Source: an uncultured Sphaerochaeta sp. (GTDB lineage: Bacteria; Spirochaetota; Spirochaetia; Sphaerochaetales; Sphaerochaetaceae). Taken from it: a stretch of 64,000 nt of DNA. Shown here piece after piece: positions 43,544-52,735 of the stretch. Each line of letters starts with the position of its first letter. The first letter of the stretch is position 1. The notes below the pieces were generated by a model. It was not told the DNA's origin, did no database searches, and was given only the letters and a program-made list of their open reading frames with translations. The position numbers were made by a program, and so were the translations under genes. Location: assembly GCF_963666015.1 (NCBI RefSeq), contig NZ_OY762555.1, forward strand, positions 434,001-498,000, written 5' to 3'.

Positions 43544-44716
43544 TTAATCAAAGTGTGTACAGCTTAAAGGTTCGATTCGTTTTACACGTCTCAAACTGAA
43601 CTGTACAGATATCACACTTACCAGAAGCAGAACCAGTACAATGACGAGGATATCTCCCAGAGGATAGACCACACTAAAATCCAGGAGATAGTAGGAAAGA
43701 GAGGGAATTGAACGATCTGCGATCGCGCTGAGCAATGGGGAAAGATTGCTTGACATGATAATTCCCAGGAAGGTTCCCCCTATCATGGAGAGACTTGTCA
43801 CCATCATGACCGTGTAGAAATAAACACCACGGATCAAGCTATGGCGTGCTCCAAGCAAGGTGAGCATAGCAATCTGATGTTTGTCATCCTCAACCAGTTC
43901 CCTGCTCAGTTCGCTGATGAAATAACCACAGAGCATTGCAACAGCCACCATAACACCCAACACGGCCTGCCTGCTTGTATTAAGGTTTGTAGCAATGGTG
44001 AAATTCTCCTCATCCCAAGAAGTTACCATTAACCCATCAGCCTTATATTCCTGCTTCAAAGGTTCAATCCTCTCCTGGCTTACCAACAATTCATGGTAGG
44101 TCTCCTCACTGCCCTTGAACAGCCGATGAATCAGGCCATAGTCACAAAAGGCGAGATTCGCATCAAGTTCCCGATACCCTGAATCATAGAGATTGCCCAC
44201 TACGCAGAATTGTGGACGGATCCCATCATCACCTACCAGCATCAAGGCAACACGATCACCGATACCCACCTGGAGTTCATCAGCCAAGGTAGTGCTGAGC
44301 AGTACCTGTTCTAGCGTGGTACTTTCCTTGGGAATTCCTTCCATCAAGGTAATTTGCGAGGTTCTCAGTTCGTTGAAATATCCGTCCTCAACACCCTTAA
44401 GCCTTACCATCTTGTTTCCGTCTGGACTATAAATTAAGGCATAGCTTTGAGAAACCAGCTGCACATCCAACACACCTTCCTTCACGGGCAAGACACGTGT
44501 GAAATCCTCATGCACTTGCAGATGACCATTACCCAATAATGCATATTTATCAGCAATCCCCTTACTCATGGATACCACAAAAATCTGTGCGAAGACCAAG
44601 GCTCCAACTACCAGTGTGATCAAAGCGAGATTAAAGAAGATTCTTTTCCTTGCTGCTTTGCTTCCTTTGTACCCGAGCTTTCTCAGTACTAGAAGGCGAA
44701 GAAGTGCATGCTTCAA
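43544..44716 (-). CDS. ABC transporter permease (LolC/E, MacB-FtsX type), second
   Basis: The 390-residue permease has one N-terminal transmembrane helix, a large external domain (about residues 55-250) and three C-terminal helices with the FtsX-domain pattern (IAMLTLLGARHSLIRGVYFYTV...SVQFSLRRVKRIEPL). Its start overlaps the ATPase stop by 4 bases. Together with the ATPase and the first permease it forms a Lol-type heteromeric transporter, which in Gram-negatives releases lipoproteins from the inner membrane. That role is inferred. Confidence 0.82.
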   Translation of the reverse strand: MKHALLRLLVLRKLGYKGSKAARKRIFFNLALITLVVGALVFAQIFVVSMSKGIADKYALLGNGHLQVHEDFTRVLPVKEGVLDVQLVSQSYALIYSPDGNKMVRLKGVEDGYFNELRTSQITLMEGIPKESTTLEQVLLSTTLADELQVGIGDRVALMLVGDDGIRPQFCVVGNLYDSGYRELDANLAFCDYGLIHRLFKGSEETYHELLVSQERIEPLKQEYKADGLMVTSWDEENFTIATNLNTSRQAVLGVMVAVAMLCGYFISELSRELVEDDKHQIAMLTLLGARHSLIRGVYFYTVMMVTSLSMIGGTFLGIIMSSNLSPLLSAIADRSIPSLSYYLLDFSVVYPLGDILVIVLVLLLVSVISVQFSLRRVKRIEPLSCTHFD

Positions 44717-45411
44717 GAGCGCACCTCCACATTTCTATTATGGAGTTGATAAACAGTATTACAGCGACTGGCAAAAGCAAGGTTGTGGGTGATCAGCATC
44801 AGGGCTACTTCCCTATCAGCGACCAATGAAAAGAGAAGATCTTCAACCAGTGCAGCATTTCTCTCATCCAATGAACCTGTTGGTTCATCGGCAAAAATGA
44901 GTGAGGGCTCATTCACCAGAGCCCTTGCAATGGCGACCCGTTGGCGCTCCCCTCCGGAGAGTTGGTCGCTGGTGTGCCCAAGTCGATCCTGCATACCTAC
45001 CAGTTCAAGCATTGCCAATGCCTTACGAGAGGCATCTCTCTCACTGTGCCCTGCAATCATGGCAGAGATCTGCACATTCTCAATGGCTGTGAAATCATCC
45101 AGAAGCAAACTGCTCTGGAATATGAAGCCCATAGAACGGCTTCTCAGCCTACTGAGGTGTTCATCATCGAGTTTGGGAATCTCCTTACCTTCAAACCGGA
45201 TACTTCCACTGTCTGCTGAAAGCAACCCTGCACTGACCTGCAACAGGGTCGACTTCCCGCTCCCGCTTCGCCCGGTGATTGCAATACTCGTTGCACGATT
45301 CAGGGTGAGGGAAACCCCTTCCAATATCTGGATGGGCTCTCCTCCCCTGAGGGTTGCAGGAAAACTCTTCGAGACATGTTCAAGAGTGAGTACCTCAGTT
45401 GACTTCATCAT
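44713..45411 (-). CDS. ABC transporter ATP-binding protein (LolD/MacB type)
   Basis: The 232-residue ATPase has Walker A GRSGSGKST, Q-loop FIFQSSLLLDD, signature LSGGERQRVAIARAL, Walker B LIFADEPTGSLD and H-loop ITHN. These match the LolD/MacB/FtsE group closely. The first permease overlaps its start by 17 bases and the second overlaps its stop by 4, so expression is tightly coupled. A GGAG site precedes the ATG. Confidence 0.92.
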   Translation of the reverse strand: MMKSTEVLTLEHVSKSFPATLRGGEPIQILEGVSLTLNRATSIAITGRSGSGKSTLLQVSAGLLSADSGSIRFEGKEIPKLDDEHLSRLRSRSMGFIFQSSLLLDDFTAIENVQISAMIAGHSERDASRKALAMLELVGMQDRLGHTSDQLSGGERQRVAIARALVNEPSLIFADEPTGSLDERNAALVEDLLFSLVADREVALMLITHNLAFASRCNTVYQLHNRNVEVRS

Positions 45412-46564
45412 GTGTAAACATCTCCATGATATCGGCCTTCAGAATCCTGTGGGTCCCGTGATAGGACGCAAGGAGGCTGAAGGCAACAATGACAATAAAC
45501 AACACCAGAAGTTCCACACTCCTGATCTCAAGTTCCAGATGGACACCCATCGATCGGTATACATAGGAAGAAAGCGTTGGATAAATAGCAATGCCTACAT
45601 AGGAGAGAACAACGCCCACCAAGCTTCCAATGACTGCCACTACCACTGCCTGCAACACGAACAAAGCTTGTACCTTTGTCTTGGTAAGCCCGATGGCACG
45701 GAGCATCGCAATCTCAGTTTGCTTTGCGAGCAGCAATCTTCTGGAACTATTTCTAATATGAACCAGTATGACCAACACCATCAGAAAGAGCATAAGTGCC
45801 ATCATCTTCTGTTCAAGTTCCATTGCACCATAAAGAGAAGCATTTATCTCCATCCAGGTGCTTGTATTGGTAAAGCCCAATTGCATGATTTCAGCTTTCA
45901 CTTCCTTGACATCGTGGGGGGTGTATACCCCAATCTTCAAGGGAACGTCTCCTTGCAGGGCAAGTAGGGTCGCAACATCACAGAGAAAGGTAGATTGATC
46001 AAAGTCATAGCTGGATGTATAGTACACAGCTCCCACCTCAAGTTCCTTTCGGGACGGAACCACCGTTGCCTGCTTGCCTTTTTTCAGGAATGTAAGCGTG
46101 AGGGTTTCACCCATATCGATGGAACGTGTATTTGAGTAGGAAACCGCAATCTGCCCTTCCTGAAACAGGAATCCACGGTAGCTGTTTAGATTGGAAAGAA
46201 ATCTTCCCTCCCCGTCTATTCCTCTTAGTCGGCCTGCAATGGTCGACCCTTCAGTCCCTTGGGCAATGACAGGAATATCTACATACACAAAAGCATGCTG
46301 GACAGAATCCAACCCTTCAATCAGGGTTGCAGCTTCATTGGCTGCAATGTAATTGTTGCTCTGTAGGTCTATCTGAAGATCGAAAGACTCAAAGGTCCTG
46401 ATATCCTCAAACTGGTTGCGCTGTAAAGCTTGCATAAACGAAAGCACTGCCACGATGGCGAAGAGACAGAGAGCAAGCCCAAGGGAAATACGTACACTTG
46501 TCCCGCGATGCCGATTCTGCTTGGAGAAGGCATAGCGGATGGCAAGGTGCAACAACAACCGCAT
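45395..46564 (-). CDS. ABC transporter permease (LolC/E, MacB-FtsX type), first
   Basis: The 389-residue protein has the same arrangement as its partner: one N-terminal helix after RHRGTSVRISLGLALCL, an external domain of about 220 residues and three C-terminal helices, with the FtsX-domain block LLLAKQTEIAMLRAIGLTKTKVQALFVLQ. It follows the exported repeat-protein gene by two bases and overlaps the ATPase gene. Confidence 0.83.
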   Translation of the reverse strand: MRLLLHLAIRYAFSKQNRHRGTSVRISLGLALCLFAIVAVLSFMQALQRNQFEDIRTFESFDLQIDLQSNNYIAANEAATLIEGLDSVQHAFVYVDIPVIAQGTEGSTIAGRLRGIDGEGRFLSNLNSYRGFLFQEGQIAVSYSNTRSIDMGETLTLTFLKKGKQATVVPSRKELEVGAVYYTSSYDFDQSTFLCDVATLLALQGDVPLKIGVYTPHDVKEVKAEIMQLGFTNTSTWMEINASLYGAMELEQKMMALMLFLMVLVILVHIRNSSRRLLLAKQTEIAMLRAIGLTKTKVQALFVLQAVVVAVIGSLVGVVLSYVGIAIYPTLSSYVYRSMGVHLELEIRSVELLVLFIVIVAFSLLASYHGTHRILKADIMEMFTHDEVN

Positions 46565-46566
46565 AA

Positions 46567-47535
46567 TTACCGGTATGAGATGGAAAGGATTCTCTTCCCA
46601 CCAGGAGCATAGGTGATATCACTATACGGACGTCCTTCACTATAGAGCGTCTGGACCCGCTTCCCATCATCAAGGAACCGCAAGATGCTGGTGGTGCGAC
46701 CTGCTTCCTTCTCTTCAACCATTGCTATTTCTCCCTTCTCAAAGCTGTTCACCACTTCACTTCCATCATTTCTGATAGTGTGTTCACTGATCAGCTCGTT
46801 CTCTTCATTATACCGGTATTCAGTCTCACTGGAAGGATTTTTCTTCAGAACCAATAAACCCTGCTCATCATACAGCTCTTGTATCACGCTACCGTCCGGT
46901 AATGTACGCTCAACAGTGAATGAACCTGTCTCTTCGACAACCACATCCAGTTGTGTATCCTCTGATTCTGATGAAAAAGAATTTACGATGGTACTTCCCT
47001 GAATGGTAAGGAACGTCTGTCCTCCCTGGGTATCTGCATAGGTAAAGGAGTGTTGCTTACCTTCCAGATTGAAGTAGCGGATTGAGCTAGCCTCCCCCTT
47101 CACGGTCACCACTGCAAGCAAACTTCCATTTGATGACGAGTAGGTGAAAAGCTGTGCCTCTTGAAAAGAGCCCTCCTGGTAGGAGGTAACTCTCTCGAGC
47201 TTTCCATCCTCTCCATAGTAGTATGCATGTGAGATGGGCCCAAATTGCTCTTCGCGCAACAAGCCATCCCTTAAAACACGAGAAACCAGGACCTCTCCAT
47301 CAGAGGAAGATCGAGATACAATTCGATTACCACCATCATTGGAAACGGTTTCTCTCCAGATCATGCCATCAGGTCCCCAGAATTCCCTGTTCTCATCGGT
47401 GAGGGAAAGATGGTAAGGGGATTCTCCCGACAACAGACCACGCTCCTGGGCGATGCTGTTTGATTGCACCAATGTTGAACCAAACATCACGGAGAAGCAA
47501 AGAAGCATGGTTGCGCTGGAGAGGAGGTATTTCAT
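46567..47535 (-). CDS. Exported repeat protein (YD/YwqK-type beta-repeats), unknown function
   Basis: The 322-residue protein has an N-terminal signal peptide (about 1-25) and a series of short beta-hairpin units of the kind YNEENELISEHTIRNDGS, YGEDGKLERVTSYQEGS, YDEQGLLVLKKN, which resemble YD or YwqK antitoxin-like repeats that form open beta-sheets. No catalytic residues are apparent. It sits 1 base after ftsY and 2 bases before the Lol-type permease, suggesting a periplasmic or outer-face partner of that transporter. Function is unknown. Confidence 0.62.
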   Translation of the reverse strand: MKYLLSSATMLLCFSVMFGSTLVQSNSIAQERGLLSGESPYHLSLTDENREFWGPDGMIWRETVSNDGGNRIVSRSSSDGEVLVSRVLRDGLLREEQFGPISHAYYYGEDGKLERVTSYQEGSFQEAQLFTYSSSNGSLLAVVTVKGEASSIRYFNLEGKQHSFTYADTQGGQTFLTIQGSTIVNSFSSESEDTQLDVVVEETGSFTVERTLPDGSVIQELYDEQGLLVLKKNPSSETEYRYNEENELISEHTIRNDGSEVVNSFEKGEIAMVEEKEAGRTTSILRFLDDGKRVQTLYSEGRPYSDITYAPGGKRILSISYR

Positions 47536-47536
47536 C

Positions 47537-48412
47537 TTAATCTGTGAGACCTACCAGTGTATTTAAGAAGTCTTCCTTGTCAAAGGCTTTGATATCCTGG
47601 TATGTCTCACCGGTACCCACGAATGAAACAGGAATACCAAACTTTTCACCAATCTGAACCAAGGCTCCACCTTTTGCCAGACTATCATATTTGGAAAGGA
47701 TCAGACCATCGAGCTTCACTGCCTGGTTGAAGAGCTCAGCCTGGCTGATCCCGTTTTGACCAGTAGTACTGTCAATAACGAGGAATTTCTTGTAGTTGAC
47801 TTCCTCGATGCCTCTCCCCTTAACAATCTTGTCAATCTTTGAGAGTTCCCTTAGCAAATTTTCCTTGTTGTGCATTCTCCCAGCTGTATCAACCAAGACC
47901 AGGTCCTCCCCTTTTGCCTGGGCAGAGGTAATCGCATCAAAGACAACCGATCCAGGGTCGCTTCCGCTTTTCTGTTTTACAATCCTGCAGCCAAGCCGCT
48001 GAGCATGTACTTCCAGCTGATCTATGGCAGCAGCACGGAACGTGTCTGCTGCAGCAAGTAAAACCTGTTTTCCCTGCTTCTTGTACATGTTTGCAAGTTT
48101 TGCAATGGTGGTAGTTTTTCCCACTCCATTGACTCCCAACACAAGAAATACTGTAAGTTTCCCAGGTTCAAGGGTAGGCTGGAAAGCTTCAATCTTTTCA
48201 TGTAGGTGATTTTTCACCAACAACTGCAAATCTTGTGTGGTTTTCGATTTTTCGCTTCTTGCCCGTTTCCTTACTTCATCGCTGATGGTGAAGGCCAGCT
48301 TGGCTCCCAAATCACCCTCAATAAGAAAATCTTCAAGTTGTTCAAAGTACGAATCATCAAACGTATTGATTCCAAACAGGGCTTTCAGCTTCGCCCCAAA
48401 TCCTTTCAACAT
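47537..48412 (-). CDS. ftsY: Signal recognition particle receptor FtsY
   Basis: FtsY is the membrane-associated GTPase receptor for SRP-bound ribosomes. The 291-residue protein has the short N domain (LKGFGAKLKALFG...) and the full G domain: G1 GVNGVGKTTTIAKLA, DTFRAAAIDQLEVHAQRLG, G3 DTAGRMHNKENLL, G4 DSTTGQNG, LSKYD and the closing GIPVSFVGTGE. It lacks the acidic A domain of E. coli, as in many bacteria. ATG 48412 follows GAGGAG by 7 bases; an upstream start at 48460 would overlap the neighbour. Confidence 0.96.
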   Translation of the reverse strand: MLKGFGAKLKALFGINTFDDSYFEQLEDFLIEGDLGAKLAFTISDEVRKRARSEKSKTTQDLQLLVKNHLHEKIEAFQPTLEPGKLTVFLVLGVNGVGKTTTIAKLANMYKKQGKQVLLAAADTFRAAAIDQLEVHAQRLGCRIVKQKSGSDPGSVVFDAITSAQAKGEDLVLVDTAGRMHNKENLLRELSKIDKIVKGRGIEEVNYKKFLVIDSTTGQNGISQAELFNQAVKLDGLILSKYDSLAKGGALVQIGEKFGIPVSFVGTGETYQDIKAFDKEDFLNTLVGLTD

Positions 48413-48431
48413 AGAATGCTCCTCATCATAT

Positions 48432-49715
48432 TCAGATACCTGCATCAGCCATGGATTCATAGGAGAGAAAATCTACAGCCATTGCAATCGAGCTTACCAG
48501 TGCAACCGAACTGGTTCCAACCAAACCTACTTGCCAAAGAGGATTGTCAGTCGCATACATTTGGCTTAGGACGGCACACCCGATATAGGTACCGAACCAC
48601 AGAATAGTATTTCTCAGCCGTTTATAGAAGTCCTTCTGTGCATCATCGCGCAGGGAAGGATAAGCAAGTTCCTTTGCATTCAGCGTAACAGTCAACTCCT
48701 TGTAAGGGGGACTATCCAGATGGACGACCCTCTGGGCAAAGCCTTCCCTATTCAAGGTAAGAACCATTGGATATGTTGGATCAGAAAGAGATATGGAAAG
48801 CTGCTCTCCCAATGGTTTTCCATCGAGGAACCAGTTCACCTTGGCTGTTTCACTATGGACGACCAAGGAAGGAAACGTTACTTCCTCAAACGAGAACTGA
48901 AAAGGCTGAATGACATCAGCTTTACTCACAATCTCCATCTCCATCGACTGATATCCAGGAGCATTCAAACCAAGTATATGAGGTCCTGGGGAGAGGATGA
49001 GTGTAGTATCGAGTAGTTCTGCTGGCTTCCCATCAATGGAGACAGCTAGTCCAGGAGGAATATCGTTGAGGGTAATAATCCCGAGATTTCCTTTGCTGGC
49101 AAGTGCAAATAGAGCTTTCTCCAATGGCTCTTCCAATGGTTGGAAGTAGGAGTTCTGCACCAATGAGTCAGAGAGTGTTTTCTTCTCTGTCAACTTGGGA
49201 TGATAATACTGAATCCGTATACGCTGAAATCCTGCGAGCTCCTCTGAGTCAAGCAGGAACAATGCATCAAATGTGTTTTTGGAACAGAACCATGCAAGAG
49301 CATCATCGCTGGCCTGCAATGCGCTTGCAAGATTCTGATCAAATTGTTCAAGGTGGTATGTTACCGGGAGGGAATCAAAATCAAGAGGTGTCGCCTGATG
49401 CTCTGTATTAAATATCTGTTGTATTTTTTCTTGATCAAGTAAATTATAGGCTTTACCAAGCTCACTATTTCTTTGTATCTGAGCGTCTTTTTCCCATTGC
49501 TCCAAAAGAAGCATTTTCTCATCTTTATCGAGAAAAATATGGCTTCCATAACGTTTTGCTACGTTTCCAACCATATCAGTGAGTGTATCAAGCCTTGCAT
49601 CAAGCGGAACGATGCCGATAGAAAAAGACATCGTTCCCTCTTGTGCAGCAAGCGTTGAGACGCAGAGGAGAAACAGCACAATACATACTGTACGAAGGGC
49701 CATGTTTTTGCCCAT
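48432..49715 (-). CDS. Exported PEGA-like domain protein with C-terminal membrane helices
   Basis: The 427-residue protein has a signal peptide ending ALAAQ (about residue 25), a helical first half (25-200), PEGA-like beta domains (about 205-345: LGIITLNDIPPGLAVSIDGKPAELLDTTLILSPGPHILGLNAPGYQSMEM, and TAKVNWFLDGKPLGEQ) and a C-terminus with two hydrophobic helices (about 365-385 and 393-412). PEGA domains are thought to bind the cell surface or polysaccharide. It lies between prfB (3 bases) and ftsY (19 bases). Confidence 0.68.
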   Translation of the reverse strand: MGKNMALRTVCIVLFLLCVSTLAAQEGTMSFSIGIVPLDARLDTLTDMVGNVAKRYGSHIFLDKDEKMLLLEQWEKDAQIQRNSELGKAYNLLDQEKIQQIFNTEHQATPLDFDSLPVTYHLEQFDQNLASALQASDDALAWFCSKNTFDALFLLDSEELAGFQRIRIQYYHPKLTEKKTLSDSLVQNSYFQPLEEPLEKALFALASKGNLGIITLNDIPPGLAVSIDGKPAELLDTTLILSPGPHILGLNAPGYQSMEMEIVSKADVIQPFQFSFEEVTFPSLVVHSETAKVNWFLDGKPLGEQLSISLSDPTYPMVLTLNREGFAQRVVHLDSPPYKELTVTLNAKELAYPSLRDDAQKDFYKRLRNTILWFGTYIGCAVLSQMYATDNPLWQVGLVGTSSVALVSSIAMAVDFLSYESMADAGI

Positions 49716-49718
49716 GCC

Positions 49719-50823
49719 CTACTCCTCCTTCTGCCCCCATTGCAAATAACTTTCGATAAGAGGCTCGATCTCCCCATCCATAACTGCCTGGATATTACCG
49801 ATGGTCGTCCCAGTACGATGGTCCTTGACCATGGTGTACGGTTGGAACACATAAGAACGAATCTGGCTTCCCCAGGTAATTTCTTTCTTCTCTATGGCAT
49901 CTTTTTGGTGTTCTTTCTCTTTTTCTTCACGGTAATACTCGTATAGACGACTCTTGAGCATCTTGAAGGCGACATCTTTGTTCATCACCTGGCTACGCTC
50001 GTTCTGACACTGTACAACAATTCCTGTGGCATAGTGGGTTATCCTCACCGCACTGTCGGTCTTGTTGACGTGCTGACCACCAGCGCCACCGGCCCGATAG
50101 GTATCAAGACGATAATCCTCAGGCTTCAGGTCAATCTCGATAGTGTCATCGATCACCGGGGATGCATAGACACTGGTAAACGATGTATGCCGACGCTTCT
50201 GGGAATCAAAAGGACTTATACGCACCAATCGGTGAACACCAGCCTCTCCTTTCAGGTACCCAAAGGTATATGCCCCAGAAACCTTGATGGTGGCACTCTT
50301 AATACCACCCTCATCCTCCTGGAGATCAAGAATCTGGCTTTTAAAACCACTACGCTCGCAATACCTGAGATACATACGCATCAACATATTGGCCCAGTCA
50401 CTGGCTTCAGTTCCACCGGCTCCTGCATGAATGGTGAGAAAGCAGTCATTCTTGTCGAACTTACCATCAAGCAAGGTCTTGACTCGTAGTTTTTGGTATG
50501 TGGCAAGCAATGTCTCAATCTGTTCGTTGATCTCAGATTCTTCCTCCGCATTATCCGGTTCATCTGCATAGATTTCCATGAGCTCGCTCATTTCATCCAT
50601 TTTATCGATCAACTCTTTCCAAGTATTGTATGTATCTTTCAGGCTGTTGAGTTCTGTGAACAGAGCCTGTGCATTGTTTGGATCATCCCAGAATCCCGGT
50701 TCAAGCGTTTTTGCTTCGAGTTCTGCTATCTTCTTTTCCATCCCTTGCGGGTCAAAGACGCCTCCATACGGTATAGGCTTCTTCTTTTACTGATTCAAAC
50801 TGAGATTTATTCTGGAAAAACAT
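49719..50823 (-). CDS. prfB: Peptide chain release factor 2, expressed by programmed +1 frameshift
   Basis: RF2 releases peptides at UGA and UAA codons. Translation begins at ATG 50823 (AGGAG upstream) and runs 23 codons to an in-frame UGA (50752-50754) in the context AGGCGTCTTTGAC, the classical slippery CUU UGA C with an upstream Shine-Dalgarno-like TATGGAGG. A +1 shift joins it to the long frame, giving about 367 residues. The long frame contains GGAGGQHVNKTDSAVRITH (catalytic GGQ) and SPFDSQKRRHTSF (the RF2 anticodon tripeptide SPF). This is autoregulation by RF2 supply. It sits 10 bases after the GH57-like gene. Confidence 0.97.
50752..50772 (-). other. prfB programmed +1 frameshift site
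   Basis: On the minus strand the internal Shine-Dalgarno-like GGAGG lies shortly upstream of CTT TGA C, where the UGA is codon 24 of prfB. This matches the well-established RF2 recoding element. Confidence 0.93.
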
Positions 50824-50833
50824 CTTTGTACTC

Positions 50834-52732
50834 CTATTTTCGTTCAATACGAAGACCCAAGGTAATCTTTTTCTCTCCACCACTAGCCAAGACAATCGGC
50901 CATGAGGCCATGAACAGGGTGTGCTGGTAAAGCGTTTCATTCCCAAGGACTGTTTCGCTCTCAATAGTATAATCTTCCTTAAGCAAGGTAAAGCGGGTAT
51001 CGCCTACCAAGGTCAGAGAAGTGCTATTGGGTTCATCATAGATTCTCAGTGATTTGACTTGCTCAAGAACCACTTCTTTCTCTTGCCATGTCAGATTTTT
51101 CTTGTTTTCCAACTGGATAAAGGAAATGGGAAGACCATGTGAGTCAATTGAGAGAGGAATCTCACAGCCATAGATACAGCTTATTGGTTCCTCACCAATG
51201 TTGGTGAGCGTTATATCTACTAAAATAGTATTCTGCCTAAGCTTGAAATGTTTGGCAATTTGCAAGCTTCCACCTATGATCGGACTGTCCCCAGTTGTGC
51301 AGGTTGCCAAATACTCAGTATTTCTACGGTCAACTCCCTCAAGATTATAGATCTGGTTTCCCATAGCCAAGCAATTCTTTTCATCCAACTTGGTGTATTC
51401 ATCCATGACAAAGTTTTCTCTCAGAAAAACGTCATTGAACAATCGCTGTTTTTGCCCAGGAGGAAGTTGGTGATGATTGCCACTGCAACTACCAAACTGT
51501 GAAAGTGGACTGAACGTATCCCCATAATTATACAAAGAAGGCAAATAGGTAAGTTCAGAAAGAGAACCTCCCTTTGGATCTACCACACAACTCAGGTACT
51601 TACCAAAGAATAGATATTCACTCAAGGCATCGTGGTCAAAGTCATTGTTCACCGGATAGCTGTAATCCTTGAGTGCAGTGAGAACACTGTCCGCTTCACT
51701 GATATATCGCCAGAACAATTTTCTGACTGATGAACGCAGCATTGGTGCGTTGGCATCACAAAGATACATACTTCCACATGAAATCTTCTGGATCAAGGCT
51801 TCCAAGCGTTTCCGTACATCCTTGTCCTTCTTGTACATACGTGCCGTTTCCACCATGGTGGTATAGCGTCCATATAGATAAGCAAGACTTTCATCCTCTA
51901 CAAACAATTCATTGATACAATTCAAAGCTCCCTTGTTTGCATCAATACCATACCACCCTGCTTGCAGATACCCTTTCTTCGGAGGATCGTTATGGAGATA
52001 TGATTCCTCGATGGAACTGGTCTCATACCCCAAGAAAAGATCGAACAGTTGTATGGTTTGCTGTGCAGTTACACCTGCCTGCAACAAATGATCAAGGTTG
52101 ATCATTGCCATGACAAAGGGAGGTTCACTCTCCAAATAGTTCCTGATATGTTCAATCAGATTTCCAAAACTGATAGTTTTTTTTGCAAAAGAGGCTATCA
52201 GATCACTGATGGTACCATCCATGGGAATGATGGAGACGGACTTCCCCATTTCCTGCATGATGAACGGCTCATTAAATTGCTGGAGCCCTGTCTCGTCAGA
52301 GGTGGATATAATTATTGAATCTATGAAGCAAAGATTTGCTGTATTGATGTATAGCGGGTTGAAAACCTGCCCATAACTGAAAAGCGTCTTGGAGCGCTGT
52401 CCAAATCGCTTTCTCAGATAGGTGGTCGTCATTTCTATCTGGTTGGAACGGTCCTTGGGAGAGAGCAAACTCAGAATACTCTGATTGAATGAACCTGTAA
52501 GCATTTCCAGTTTCCCATTCTTTGCAAGGTCGGATATCAAGAGATTCACTGAACTATGGTTAGCATCAAGCCAATCGAGCAAAGGAATACTCAAAGAAAG
52601 TTGCATGATCGCATCTTCATGTGCATGGAGATAAGTAAGCAAAGGTTTGCATACAGCTTCCAATGCCCGTTCGTAAACGGGCATTGGCTCAGCATTTGTG
52701 ATTTGACTGTACGCACCTACTAATAATTTCAT
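50834..52732 (-). CDS. GH57-like 4-alpha-glucanotransferase/amylase family protein, probably catalytically dead
   Basis: The 632-residue protein has a GH57-type N-terminal barrel and a large C-terminal beta domain of the DUF1926 kind (about residues 385-630). The GH57 region matching the EVT-type box reads GKLEMLTGSFNQSIL (residues ~72-90), but the nucleophile box, normally xxERVWEP, reads YGQVFNP (~119-125), with no Glu; the HQP box reads SQIT, and no DDGE-like acid motif is found near residues 205-220. It is therefore probably a binding or regulatory pseudoenzyme. It starts 3 bases after rnfB and ends 10 bases before prfB. Confidence 0.7.
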   Translation of the reverse strand: MKLLVGAYSQITNAEPMPVYERALEAVCKPLLTYLHAHEDAIMQLSLSIPLLDWLDANHSSVNLLISDLAKNGKLEMLTGSFNQSILSLLSPKDRSNQIEMTTTYLRKRFGQRSKTLFSYGQVFNPLYINTANLCFIDSIIISTSDETGLQQFNEPFIMQEMGKSVSIIPMDGTISDLIASFAKKTISFGNLIEHIRNYLESEPPFVMAMINLDHLLQAGVTAQQTIQLFDLFLGYETSSIEESYLHNDPPKKGYLQAGWYGIDANKGALNCINELFVEDESLAYLYGRYTTMVETARMYKKDKDVRKRLEALIQKISCGSMYLCDANAPMLRSSVRKLFWRYISEADSVLTALKDYSYPVNNDFDHDALSEYLFFGKYLSCVVDPKGGSLSELTYLPSLYNYGDTFSPLSQFGSCSGNHHQLPPGQKQRLFNDVFLRENFVMDEYTKLDEKNCLAMGNQIYNLEGVDRRNTEYLATCTTGDSPIIGGSLQIAKHFKLRQNTILVDITLTNIGEEPISCIYGCEIPLSIDSHGLPISFIQLENKKNLTWQEKEVVLEQVKSLRIYDEPNSTSLTLVGDTRFTLLKEDYTIESETVLGNETLYQHTLFMASWPIVLASGGEKKITLGLRIERK

Positions 52733-52735
52733 GCA

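Noticed and set aside
44783..45967. 394-codon plus-strand frame opposite the ABC transporter genes
   Set aside because: It is antisense to LolD- and LolC-like genes with complete motifs; its translation looks random, with no domain.
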